From assembly GCF_016741935.1 (NCBI RefSeq), contig NZ_JAERRG010000022.1, positions 124,001 to 188,000 of the forward strand: a DNA stretch of 64,000 nt, written 5' to 3'. Every line of letters begins with the position of its first letter. The stretch's first letter is position 1. This DNA is from Streptomyces endocoffeicus. Its GTDB lineage: Bacteria > Actinomycetota > Actinomycetes > Streptomycetales > Streptomycetaceae. Of the stretch, positions 15,976 to 24,524 are shown piece by piece. The notes beneath the pieces are model-generated. The model did not search any database. It was given only the letters and a program-made list of their open reading frames with translations, and was not told where the DNA came from. A program made the translations under genes and the position numbers.

Positions 15976-18490
15976 TGTACCGTCCCCGCAGCGTTCCCCA
16001 CACCGGGGGCAGCGAGCCCGCCGCCGCCGTCGCCGCGACCACTGAGACGATCGCCGCGGCCTGTATCGGCGGCAGGTACGGCAGCGTGCCCGCCGTGGCC
16101 GCGCTGAAGGCCAGGAGTGGTACGGATGCCACGGCCGCCCCCACCACCAGGCCGGTCACCACCGTGGCCGCCGCCTCCAGCCGCAGCATCCGGCGCAGTT
16201 GGCGGCGGCCGGCGCCCGCTAGCCGCAGCAGGCGCAGTTCGGGGCGGCGTCCGGTGGCGATGAGGGCGAGGGTGCTCAGGACGGCGATCACCGTGAAGGC
16301 CCCGATGGCCGCGACCACCGCCACCGACACCACCTCGGCCAGCGCCTGGTCCGCCGCCTCGCCCTTTACGGGTGCCGGGTCCCGCTCCACCCGGGCCCCG
16401 GGCACCGCCCGCGCCAGCGCCTTCGTGAGCGCCTTACGGTCGGCATCGGGCGCGGTCGCGACCAGGACCCGCCCCGCGCCGGGCATCGATGTGTGGCGCA
16501 GCAGCTCATCGCGGGAGAGGAGGAAGTCCCCGAGCGCGATGGAGCGTTCGTACGTCGCCACGACCCGCAGCCGCGCCTGCTGGCCGTCCCCGAACCGCAG
16601 GGTCACCGTGGAGCCGGGCCGGGCGCCGAGGGAGTCCGCCCGGTCCGCGCCGACGGCGACCGTGCCGGGGCGCAGCCGGGTGAGGTCCCCGTTCCGCACG
16701 CCCGCGTCGAGGGTGCGCGTCAGCCGCTCCGGGGTGACGCCGAAGACGGGCAGCCGCTCGAGTTCGGGCGAGCCGAGCTGGCTCCGCGCCAGCAGCACCG
16801 TGCCGGGGACGGCCTCCGTCGCCGCCCGCACCCCGGGGAGCTCTCGGATCCGCTCCACCGCACCGGCCGTAAGGCCGCCGTCCGCGCGTACCGCCAAGTC
16901 GGCGCGCAGCACCTGACGGGCCTGGGCGTCCCCCGCGTGGGTCATGGTCGCGCCCCCGGAGAGCTGAACCGCGGCGAACGCGGTGACCAGCACGATCGGG
17001 GTGATCGCCGCGCCCAGCCGGTGGGCGGACGCGGCGCAGTTGGCGGCGGCGAGGCGGCCGCCGGGGCCGAACAGCCGCAGCGGGGCGCCGAGCAGCCGCA
17101 TCGCCCCCTCGGCGATCCACGGCCCGAGCACCGCGCATGCGATCACCATCGTCACCGCCGCCGCACCGGCCGCGGCCGCCGCGGTCGCGCCCTGCTGGAG
17201 GGCGGCCGTTCCGGCCGAACTCGCGCCCATGCCCAGCAGCACCAGCCCGGTGATGCCCCGTGCCCTGCCGGGTGCCCGCTCGCGCAGCGCCTCCGCCGGG
17301 CGCGCCGTGGCGGTCCTGGAGCAGCCGATGAGCGCCGCGATCCCGGCCACCAGGACGGTGACGGCGGCGGTGACCAGGGGCGCGGGCCACAGCAACGGGG
17401 GCAGCGCCAGCTCGAGTCCGGTGGGCAGCGCGCCCCGCGCGTCGAGCAGCGCGCGCAGCCCCAGGTACGCGGGGGCCGCACCGGCCGCGCCCACCAGCGC
17501 CGCCCAGGCCGCGACCCGCCCGACCTCCCGGCCCACCGCACCGCGCAACTGCGCGGGTGTGGCGCCGACCGCCCGCAACAGGCCCAGTTCATGGGAGCGT
17601 TGCCGCAGCGCCTGGACGATGGTCGACGACACGACGAGCAGCGCCACGAGGACGACGGCTCCGGCCACGGAACCGAGCGCCGCCAGCAGCTCGCCGCGGG
17701 CGGGCGCGGCGGCCAGGAACTCGGCCTCGCCGCGCTCGCCTCCGGTCAGGACGCGCACGGCGGCCGGGTCGCCGTCCGCGCGGTGCCCGACGTCGGTGAC
17801 ACCGGCCGTGTCCAGGGCCTTCCGCACCCGCCCGGCCAGCTCCGCCTGGTCCGTGCCGGGCCCGGCGACGACCCCGATGGCGTCCAGGGCTTCCGGGTGG
17901 CCGGACAGGCGCCGGGCCTCGGCGCCGGTGAACCACACGGCCGTACGGGGGCCGTCGGCGACGCCCACGACGGTGTACGACGCGTCCCGGCCGTCCACGC
18001 GCAGCGTCAGCCGCCCGCCGAGGCGGCCCGCTCCGCCGCCCACCACCACCTCGTCCGCCCGCTGCGGGGCGCGGCCCGTCCGTAGTGCGTACGGCGCCAG
18101 GCGGGCGGTCTCCCAGGGGCGGCCGGTGGCGGTCCGGTCCGCGAGGCCCACCGGGAGTTCCACGTCGGCGACGGCCGTCCGCACCCCGGGCACCCCTCGC
18201 ACCACGCTCAGCGCCGTCCGGGGGATCCGGACCCGCTCGGTGAGCCCGGCGCTCGCGGTCTCGCGCTCGCCCAGGGACGACGCGCTGAAGCGGGTGGTCT
18301 GGTCGCCGGCCACGACGAGATCGGCCCCGGCGTACCGCTCCACCCGTGGCTGCGCGCTCCAGGCCGAGAGGAGGGTCAGCCCGAAGGCGCCGAGCAGCAG
18401 GGAGGTGAGGGCGAGCGCGGCGAAGACCGCGGTCCACGCCTTACGGTGGGCACGGGTGGCGCGCGCGGCCAGTAGGGCGGCCACCTTCAT
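15953..18490 (-). CDS. FtsX-like ABC transporter permease
   Basis: Large permease of 845 residues. It has an N-terminal helix (AWTAVFAALALTSLLLGAFGLTLL), a long extracytoplasmic domain, a first FtsX helix bundle at about residues 265-400, a second large extracytoplasmic domain, and a C-terminal bundle (ALAEVVSVAVVAAIGAFTVIAVLSTLALIA) with the LLRLAGAGRRQLRRML coupling helix typical of MacB/LolC-type exporters. Such permeases export peptides or lipoprotein-like substrates, or sense antibiotics. Start overlaps the ATPase gene by 4 bp. The C-terminus ends in a repeat-derived PSPSGD. Confidence 0.92.
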   Translation of the reverse strand: MKVAALLAARATRAHRKAWTAVFAALALTSLLLGAFGLTLLSAWSAQPRVERYAGADLVVAGDQTTRFSASSLGERETASAGLTERVRIPRTALSVVRGVPGVRTAVADVELPVGLADRTATGRPWETARLAPYALRTGRAPQRADEVVVGGGAGRLGGRLTLRVDGRDASYTVVGVADGPRTAVWFTGAEARRLSGHPEALDAIGVVAGPGTDQAELAGRVRKALDTAGVTDVGHRADGDPAAVRVLTGGERGEAEFLAAAPARGELLAALGSVAGAVVLVALLVVSSTIVQALRQRSHELGLLRAVGATPAQLRGAVGREVGRVAAWAALVGAAGAAPAYLGLRALLDARGALPTGLELALPPLLWPAPLVTAAVTVLVAGIAALIGCSRTATARPAEALRERAPGRARGITGLVLLGMGASSAGTAALQQGATAAAAAGAAAVTMVIACAVLGPWIAEGAMRLLGAPLRLFGPGGRLAAANCAASAHRLGAAITPIVLVTAFAAVQLSGGATMTHAGDAQARQVLRADLAVRADGGLTAGAVERIRELPGVRAATEAVPGTVLLARSQLGSPELERLPVFGVTPERLTRTLDAGVRNGDLTRLRPGTVAVGADRADSLGARPGSTVTLRFGDGQQARLRVVATYERSIALGDFLLSRDELLRHTSMPGAGRVLVATAPDADRKALTKALARAVPGARVERDPAPVKGEAADQALAEVVSVAVVAAIGAFTVIAVLSTLALIATGRRPELRLLRLAGAGRRQLRRMLRLEAAATVVTGLVVGAAVASVPLLAFSAATAGTLPYLPPIQAAAIVSVVAATAAAGSLPPVWGTLRGRYIPSPSGD

Positions 18491-19263
18491 GCCGTCCGCC
18501 CTCCCAGGTCCTTGAGGACGCGGCGGATGTCGGCCGCCTCCGGCCGCTCCTGCCGCCAGACCAGCTTCCCCCGCATCAGGAACAGCGCCTCGTCGGCCCA
18601 GGCGGCGGCGAACGGGTCGTGGGTGACCATGACGACCGTATGGCCGTCACGGTCGACTGCCTGCCGCAGGAGCGTCAGCACCTCCTCCGCGGCGGCGGGG
18701 TCGAGCGCCCCGGTCGGCTCGTCGGCGAAGACGATGTCGGGCGAGGTCACCAGCGCGCGGGCGACCGCCACCCGCTGGCTCTGCCCACCGGACAGTTCGT
18801 ACGGCATGGCGCCGCCCCGGTCCCCCAGCCCGACCGCGGCGAGGGCCCGCAGGTCCCGGCCGTCGACGGCGTGGCCGCCGAGCATCAGCGGCAGGGAGAC
18901 GTTCTCCGCGACGCTCAGCGACGGCACCAGGTGGTGCGACTGGAAGACGAAGCCGATCCGCTCCCGCCGCAGCCGGGTCAGCGCCGCCTCGTTCAGCGAG
19001 GACAGCTCCGTACCGCCGATGCGCACCGTGCCCGCCGTCGGCCGGTCCAGCCCGGCGGCACACTGCAGCAAGGTCGACTTCCCGCACCCCGAGGGGCCCA
19101 TCACCGCGAGGAACCGTCCGCGCTCCACCGTCAGATGGATGGGGTACAGCGCCACGGCCCCCGGCTGGTACTCCCGGGTGACCCCGTCCAGGGTCAGCGC
19201 ATGGTGCCAGGTCCCCGTCCGCTCCGCGGTGGCCGTCGTACGGCCGCGCCACTGCCGGTTCAT
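18487..19263 (-). CDS. ABC transporter ATP-binding protein, MacB/LolD type
   Basis: ATPase of 258 residues that partners the FtsX permease. Walker A is GPSGCGKST, the Q-loop FVFQSHHLVPSLS, the signature ELSGGQSQRVAVARAL, Walker B DIVFADEPTGALD, and the H-loop VMVTHDPFAAAWADE. MNRQWRG is chosen as start (GGAGG 10 nt upstream); the open frame continues far upstream into gdhA antisense and is not coding there. A TAGCGT element (leftward, 19319-19324) could be its -10, and the palindrome at 19391-19414 lies about 90 bp before that start site. Confidence 0.95.
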   Translation of the reverse strand: MNRQWRGRTTATAERTGTWHHALTLDGVTREYQPGAVALYPIHLTVERGRFLAVMGPSGCGKSTLLQCAAGLDRPTAGTVRIGGTELSSLNEAALTRLRRERIGFVFQSHHLVPSLSVAENVSLPLMLGGHAVDGRDLRALAAVGLGDRGGAMPYELSGGQSQRVAVARALVTSPDIVFADEPTGALDPAAAEEVLTLLRQAVDRDGHTVVMVTHDPFAAAWADEALFLMRGKLVWRQERPEAADIRRVLKDLGGRTA

Positions 19264-19390
19264 CTCTTCGCCCCTCCGTCGCGCCGGGCGGATCAAACGG
19301 GTCCGCCGGTCACGAAGAACGCTAGAAACGGGCGCGGGCGGGCGGGAGAGAGCGCGGTCCCGGACCGGGAGGGGTACGGGACTCCGGCCC

Positions 19391-19414
19391 GGGGGTGGAG
19401 CTGGCTCCACCCCC
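19391..19414. promoter_or_regulatory. Perfect 24-bp palindrome in the ABC / gdhA divergent promoter region
   Basis: Arms GGGGGTGGAGC and GCTCCACCCCC around TG. The inner 22 bp differ from the palindrome at 13840-13861 in one position per arm plus the spacer. The 312-bp region 19264-19575 otherwise holds the presumed ABC promoter (left) and the gdhA promoter (right) and no further gene. Proposed binding site of the LuxR-type regulator. Confidence 0.65.
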
Positions 19415-19575
19415 TCTCGATCTCCGCAGGTCCTCCCGGGTCCATCCATCGGGTTGTCCCCCGGTCCGTCCCCCAGGTCTTCCCCGGCCTTCCCGGTTCG
19501 CGGGCGACTCCCCGGGCGCGCCGCCGTGGTGAACCCCGCCGGGGACAAGATCCTGGACCCCCGCAGGACCGGCAT

Positions 19576-20958
19576 ATGAGACAGAAGCCCACAGAGAGGC
19601 AGCACGCACCCATGGACGTCAGCGCCCGTATCGAGGCCGTCTACGCGCAGATCGTGCACCGCAACCCCGGGGAGTCCGAGTTCCACCAGGCGGCGCGCGA
19701 GGTGCTGCCGACCCTCGCCCCCGTGCTCGGCGCGCATCCGGAGTATCTGGAGGCCCGGATCGTGGAGCGGCTGTGCGAGCCGGAGCGGCAGCTCGTCTTC
19801 CGGGTGCCATGGGTCGACGACGACGGCGAGGTCCAGGTCAACCGGGGCTTCCGGGTGGAGTTCAACAGCGCGCTGGGCCCCTACAAGGGCGGCTTGCGCT
19901 TCCACCCCAGCGTCGATCTGGGCATCGTGAAGTTCCTCGGCTTCGAGCAGATCTTCAAGAACGCGCTGACCGGCCTCGCCATCGGCGGCGGCAAGGGCGG
20001 TGCGGACTTCGACCCCAAGGGGCGCTCGGACGGCGAGGTCATGCGGTTCTGCCAGTCCTTCATGACCGAACTCCACCGCCATCTGGGCGAGCACACCGAT
20101 GTGCCGGCCGGGGACATCGGGGTGGGCGCCCGCGAGATCGGCTATCTCTTCGGCCAGTACAAGCGGCTGACCAATCGCTTCGAGGCCGGTGTGCTGACCG
20201 GCAAGCCGGTCGCCTGGGGCGGCTCACCCGCGCGTACCGAGGCCACGGGGTACGGCACCGTCCACTTCGTCCAGGAGATGCTGCGCACCCGCGAGAGGGA
20301 TTTCGACGGCCTTACGGTCGTCGTCTCCGGGTCCGGCAATGTGGCCCTCTACGCCGTCGAGAAGGTCCACGCCCTCGGCGGCCGGGTGGTGGCCTGCTCC
20401 GACTCCTCCGGCCATGTGGTCGACCCGGAGGGTATCGACCTCGCCCTGCTCAAGGAGATCAAGGAGATCCGGCGGCAGCGGATCTCCGCCTATGCCGACG
20501 CCAAGCCGGGCGCCATCTTCTCCGGCCGCGGCTCGGTCTTCGAGCTGCCCTGCGAGGTCGCCCTGCCCTGCGCGACCCAGAACGAGCTGACCGAGCAGAG
20601 CGCGATCGCCCTGGTCAAGAACGGTGTGCTGGCCGTGGCCGAGGGCGCCAACATGCCCTGCACCCCGGCCGCGATCGAGATCTTCCGGGAGGCCGATGTG
20701 CTCTTCGGCCCCGGTAAGGCCGCCAACGCGGGCGGGGTGGCCACCTCCGCGCTGGAGATGCAGCAGAACGCCTCCCGTGAGCGCTGGACCTTCGCCCAGA
20801 CCGAGGCCCGCCTCGCCGCCGTCATGACCGAGGTCCACACCCTGTGCCGGGCCACCGCCGACCGCTACGGCTGCTCCCCCGACGACTATGCCCTGGGCGC
20901 GAACGCCGCCGGATTCGTACGGGTGGCGGAGGCGATGGCCGCCCAGGGCGTCGTCTGA
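19576..20958 (+). CDS. gdhA: NADP-dependent glutamate dehydrogenase
   Basis: Catalyses reductive amination of 2-oxoglutarate, assimilating ammonium. The 460 residues match the hexameric bacterial type: substrate-binding block NSALGPYKGGLRFHPSV, catalytic-lysine region GGGKGGADFDPKGRS, DVPAGDIGVG, the dinucleotide fold VVVSGSGNVALYAVEK, ALPCATQNEL and AEGANMPCTPAA. The upstream ATG (MRQKPTER) has GCAGGA in position; an ATG 12 codons later (19612) is possible. It is divergent from the ABC operon and shares its upstream region. Confidence 0.96.
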   Translation: MRQKPTERQHAPMDVSARIEAVYAQIVHRNPGESEFHQAAREVLPTLAPVLGAHPEYLEARIVERLCEPERQLVFRVPWVDDDGEVQVNRGFRVEFNSALGPYKGGLRFHPSVDLGIVKFLGFEQIFKNALTGLAIGGGKGGADFDPKGRSDGEVMRFCQSFMTELHRHLGEHTDVPAGDIGVGAREIGYLFGQYKRLTNRFEAGVLTGKPVAWGGSPARTEATGYGTVHFVQEMLRTRERDFDGLTVVVSGSGNVALYAVEKVHALGGRVVACSDSSGHVVDPEGIDLALLKEIKEIRRQRISAYADAKPGAIFSGRGSVFELPCEVALPCATQNELTEQSAIALVKNGVLAVAEGANMPCTPAAIEIFREADVLFGPGKAANAGGVATSALEMQQNASRERWTFAQTEARLAAVMTEVHTLCRATADRYGCSPDDYALGANAAGFVRVAEAMAAQGVV

Positions 20959-21069
20959 GCCGATCGGCCGAGCCGATCCGCCGAGCCGATCCGCCGGAGG
21001 CGCTGAGCGGGTCATACGGACCACGGGCCACGCCCACGGCACATCCGCTCACGCCCACCGCACATCCGC

Positions 21070-22185
21070 TCACGCCGACGGCACATCCACCGCCCTGCGC
21101 ACCGCGCCCAGCACCGGCTTGCGGAGCAGCAGCAGCGCCGCGTCGTCGTGGAGCCGGCCGCCCACATGGGACAGCAGTTCGTCGTGGAGCGAGGCGAGGG
21201 TGCGGGACGGCTCGTCGCAGATGTGCCGCGGCACCCGTTCCAGCAGCGGGAAGTACTCCCGGCCGCGGTCCCGCGCCTCGATGACCCCGTCGGTGTAGAG
21301 CAGCAGCTGGTCGCCCTCGGCGAACGGCACCACCTGGAGGCTCGGCAGTTCGCCGCCCAGGGAGGCCAGGCCGAGCGGCGGGGCCGGGCGGGTGGGCTCC
21401 ACGGCGATGATCCCGGTCTCGCCGACCAGCAGCGGCGGGGCGTGTCCGCAGTTGACGAGCTCCATACGGCCCTCACTGGGGTATCCGGCGACCACGGCGG
21501 TCACGAAGTCGTCGGGCGCCAGGTTGCGGGACAGACTGCGCTCGATCCTGGCGACGACGTCGAGCAGGTCCGGCTCGTCGTAGGCGGCCTCGCGGAAGAC
21601 GCCGAGCACCAGGGCGGCGGTGCTCACCGCGGGCAGTCCCTTGCCGCGTACGTCGCCGACGATCAGCCGGACCCCGTGCGGGGTCGGCAGCAGGGCATAG
21701 AGATCGCCCCCCACCCGTGCCTCCGCGGCGGCGGCGCTGTAGCGGACCGCCACCTGGAACTGGCCGACCCGGGCGGGCACCGGTGTGAGCAGGGCGTTCT
21801 GGGCGGCCTCGGCGACCGAGCGGACGGCGGCCAGGACCTGCTCACGGCGTCTGCGCAGGGCGCTGGCCCCACAGCTGGCCAGGGCCACGGCGGCGGGTGT
21901 GGCCAGCATGATCGCCTGGGTGCGCACCGGTTCGTCGCCCTGGGTGCCCAGCAGCGCGCCCACCGCCACGGCGAGCACCCCGATCCGGATCACTCCGTAC
22001 GGTCCGGAGTGGGCGGCGGCGAGCGCCGGGCCGACGGCGAGCAGTGGCAGCCAGGCCAGCCCCTGCGCGGTGACGAGGGCGAGCAGGGCCACCCCACAGA
22101 TGATGATGACGGGGACCGCGGGGGCTATGCGCCCAGCGCCGTCCGGCTGGTCCGGGTCGTACGGGCGGAGTCGGGCCGGGAACAT
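21070..22185 (-). CDS. Membrane PP2C/SpoIIE-type serine phosphatase
   Basis: Protein of 371 residues with about three to four N-terminal membrane helices (PAVPVIIICGVALLALVTA and following) and a cytoplasmic SpoIIE domain from about residue 135. Metal-binding signatures are RVGGDLYALLP, RLIVGDVRGKGLPAVST, LVNCGHAPPLLVG, LLLYTDGVIEARD and HDDAALLLLR. In Streptomyces such phosphatases act on anti-sigma-factor antagonists, so it may feed a partner-switching pathway controlling SigB/SigF-type factors; no kinase or antagonist gene is adjacent. Its last codons fall in an imperfect 18-bp repeat (GCACATCCGCTCACGCC units, 21035-21085). Confidence 0.93.
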   Translation of the reverse strand: MFPARLRPYDPDQPDGAGRIAPAVPVIIICGVALLALVTAQGLAWLPLLAVGPALAAAHSGPYGVIRIGVLAVAVGALLGTQGDEPVRTQAIMLATPAAVALASCGASALRRRREQVLAAVRSVAEAAQNALLTPVPARVGQFQVAVRYSAAAAEARVGGDLYALLPTPHGVRLIVGDVRGKGLPAVSTAALVLGVFREAAYDEPDLLDVVARIERSLSRNLAPDDFVTAVVAGYPSEGRMELVNCGHAPPLLVGETGIIAVEPTRPAPPLGLASLGGELPSLQVVPFAEGDQLLLYTDGVIEARDRGREYFPLLERVPRHICDEPSRTLASLHDELLSHVGGRLHDDAALLLLRKPVLGAVRRAVDVPSA

Positions 22186-22298
22186 GACCTGCTTCGCTGC
22201 TCTCTCTCCACGGGGGCAAGTGATACGGGGGCATCCGAGAGGGTGTCCGTTTCATCCAGAGAAACAGCGATTCGATAGATTCGGCAAGGCCCGCGTTT

Positions 22299-23078
22299 TC
22301 AGATAGTGAGCGAGAGGCTCCTGCTCACCCGGCTCGCCGTCGGCACCAGGCGGCGACGGAACAGATCACGGTGCGGATCCAGCTCCGTCAGCCGGGCCAG
22401 CCGGTCCGCCCGCAGCGAGATCCCGAGCGAGCCGAGCCGGTCCCCGTAGTAGATCGGCACCGCGAAGCAGACCGTGCCCAGGGCGTACTCCTCCAGGTCC
22501 GCGACCAGGGGACTCCCCGTCGGGGAGTCGAGGCGGCGCAGCAGGTCGTCGGAGCGGGTGACGGTGCGCGGGGTGAGATCGACGAGCGGATGGCGGGAGA
22601 GATAGTCGTGGCGGGCCTCGTCGTCCAACTCGCGCAGCACGCACTTGCCCAGCGCGGTGGCGTGCCCGGCGTCCTCGTACCCCACCCACAGATCGACCCG
22701 GGGCGCCTGCGGGCCATCGACGATCTCCGCCACCCGGATCTCGCCCTCGTCGTAGAAGGTGAGATACGCGGCGGCCGAGAGCTCATCGCGCAGCGCGGCC
22801 AGGGTGGGCCGCACCCGGGCGAGCATCGCCTGCTCCCGGCTGCCGGACTCGAGGGCGCGCAGCTTGTCGCCGATCACGAAGCCGCCGTCGTCCAGCCGGG
22901 ACATATAGCCCTCGTGGACCATCGTCCGCAGCAGGTGATACGTGGTCGCGAGCGGCAGCCCCGTCTCCCGGGCGAGCCGCTTGGCCGGCGCACCGCCCTC
23001 GTGCGCGCCCACCGCCTCCATCAACCGGAAAGCCCGCTGAACGGATGAGATCAGCGTAGGCGCTGTTCGGGCACCCAT
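22299..23078 (-). CDS. IclR-family transcriptional regulator
   Basis: A 259-residue regulator. The N-terminal winged helix (SVQRAFRLMEAVGAHEGGAPAKRLARETGLPLATTYHLLRTM) is followed by the IclR effector domain with the conserved ALGKCVLREL segment and the C-terminal block GSLGISLRADRLARL. IclR proteins usually respond to small aromatic or organic-acid ligands and control neighbouring catabolic genes. The neighbouring amidase / symporter / oxidase remnants are the obvious candidates, and their decay would leave this regulator without a complete target. ATG at 23078 preferred over an upstream TTG (23114). Confidence 0.9.
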   Translation of the reverse strand: MGARTAPTLISSVQRAFRLMEAVGAHEGGAPAKRLARETGLPLATTYHLLRTMVHEGYMSRLDDGGFVIGDKLRALESGSREQAMLARVRPTLAALRDELSAAAYLTFYDEGEIRVAEIVDGPQAPRVDLWVGYEDAGHATALGKCVLRELDDEARHDYLSRHPLVDLTPRTVTRSDDLLRRLDSPTGSPLVADLEEYALGTVCFAVPIYYGDRLGSLGISLRADRLARLTELDPHRDLFRRRLVPTASRVSRSLSLTI

Positions 23079-23150
23079 ATATCCAGCTTGCTCCTGATGT
23101 GACCGGATGAGCAAGATCTGATCTCACGTTCATGGATCGGTTTGGATCTG

Positions 23151-23182
23151 TTCGGTGCGGTTCGGTGCGGTTCGGTTCGGTG
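23151..23182. repeat. Short TTCGGTGCGG tandem repeat
   Basis: Three to four consecutive copies of a 10-bp unit (one truncated to TTCGG) between the SRPBCC stop and the IclR start. Confidence 0.75.
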
Positions 23183-23190
23183 CGCCGCGG

Positions 23191-23649
23191 TCAACCGGGG
23201 GAGATCCGGCCGCGCCAGGCGCCTTCCGCCTCACCGCGCCGCTCGATGAAGTCCTTGAACCTCCGCAGGTCCCCCTTCACCCGCCGGTCGAGCGTCCCGG
23301 TCAGGTCCGCGGCCTTCTCCGCGATCCCGCTCGGCTGGAAGACCAGGGCCAGATTGACCCGGGTGTGGCGCTCGTCCAGGGGCTCGAAGGTGACCAGGCC
23401 CTGCTGCTGGACATCACCGGAGGTGGTGCGCCAGGCGATGCGCTCGTCGGGAAGCTGATCCACGATCTCGGTGTCGAACTCCCGGTGCACACCGGCAATG
23501 GAGGTCGCCCAGTGGTTATGGCGATCGTCCACCTGGGTGACCTGGTCCACGCCTTCCATGAACCTCGGGAACTCGGTGAACTGGGTCCACTGGTTGTACG
23601 CGGTGTGGAGCGGAACCCCAACCTCGACGGACTCCCGCACGGTGCTCAT
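23191..23649 (-). CDS. SRPBCC (START-like) family protein
   Basis: A 152-residue protein of the cyclase/dehydrase branch of the SRPBCC fold. It opens with MSTVRESVEVGVPLHTAYNQW, then FPRFMEGVDQVTQVDD, then the IAWRTTSGDVQQQGLVTFEPL strand and a C-terminal helix (RFKDFIERRG). These proteins bind a hydrophobic ligand in a helix-grip pocket; no ligand can be inferred. AAAGGAG lies 7 nt before the ATG. It lies between the oxidase pseudogene and the IclR gene on the same strand. Confidence 0.88.
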   Translation of the reverse strand: MSTVRESVEVGVPLHTAYNQWTQFTEFPRFMEGVDQVTQVDDRHNHWATSIAGVHREFDTEIVDQLPDERIAWRTTSGDVQQQGLVTFEPLDERHTRVNLALVFQPSGIAEKAADLTGTLDRRVKGDLRRFKDFIERRGEAEGAWRGRISPG

Positions 23650-23741
23650 CGGTGACTCCTTTCGACGTTCTCGCGTCGCGCACCACGGCGGGTTTCCGGG
23701 ACCGCCGGGCCGAAACATGGGCAGCCGGGGACCGAAGCCGA

Positions 23742-24435
23742 TCAGCGCAACGGGTGCAGCGGGGCCAGTTCGGCCGGGGAGGTGCCGGTCGCGATGGCGT
23801 CCGCCAGCAGCCGTCCGCTGAGCGGGCCGAGCGCCACGCCCCACATTCCGTGCCCGCAGTTGACGTAGACGCGCGGCGAGCCGGTCGGGCCGATCAGCGG
23901 CAGTCCGTCCGGGGTGCAGGGGCGGGCGCCGACCCAGGTGTCCGTACGGGCCTCCCAGTCGATGCCCCGCAGCAGCGGACGGGCCGCCGCGATGATCGCC
24001 TGTATGCGGCGCGGGTCCACCGGCCGGTCCGCGGGGGCCAGTTCCATCATTCCGGCGATCCGCACCCGGCCCCCGCCCAGCGGGGTGCAGACGACCTTCT
24101 GGGCGGCCAGATAGGTGGGACGGGTGGGGGCGCCCTCGGCCGGAACGCTGAAGCTGTAGCCGCGTCCCGGCCTGGACCGGCACCCGGACCCCGAACGGGC
24201 GGACCAGCGGGTCCAGCCAGGCGCCGGTGGCCACGACGGCGACGTCCGCGCGGAGTTGGCCCCCGGAGGTGGTGACGGCCACGCCCGCCCGCCCGAGATC
24301 CCGGCTCGGACGCGTCGTCCTCGATGGTGACCGGGCCACCGGCCAGCCCGGCGGCCCTGGTGGCCAGCGAGAGCAGACCGTCCGAGGCGTCGCCGTACGA
24401 GGAGTCGTCGTACGAGGAGTCGTCGTACATGGCTC
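23742..24435 (-). pseudogene. FAD-dependent amino-acid oxidase/dehydrogenase (DadA-like), decayed
   Basis: Three overlapping frames spell one homologous protein. The first piece gives GDASDGLLSLATRAAGLAGGPVTIEDDA; after a frameshift near 24300 it continues GVAVTTSGGQLRADVAVVATGAWLDPLV; a one-base insertion near 24168 shifts it again into RGYSFSVPAEGAPTRPTYLA and on to the intact C-terminus with VNCGHGMWGVALGPLSGRLLAD. The N-terminal FAD-binding GxGxxG region is missing altogether. The surviving parts keep D-amino-acid dehydrogenase / glycine-oxidase features. It follows the amidase gene on the same strand and was probably the last gene of that operon. Confidence 0.85.
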
Positions 24436-24524
24436 CTCCGCTCATCAGCGCAGCTGGTCGCCGGGGCACTACCCGGCCCCGTTCACTCTGATGCTCGAAG
24501 GCACGGATTATCCAGAGGTGTGCG

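Noticed and set aside
19264..20094. ABC ATPase starting far upstream, inside the gdhA antisense strand
   Set aside because: The homologous region begins at the ATG at 19263 with a ribosome site; upstream residues are low-complexity shadow.
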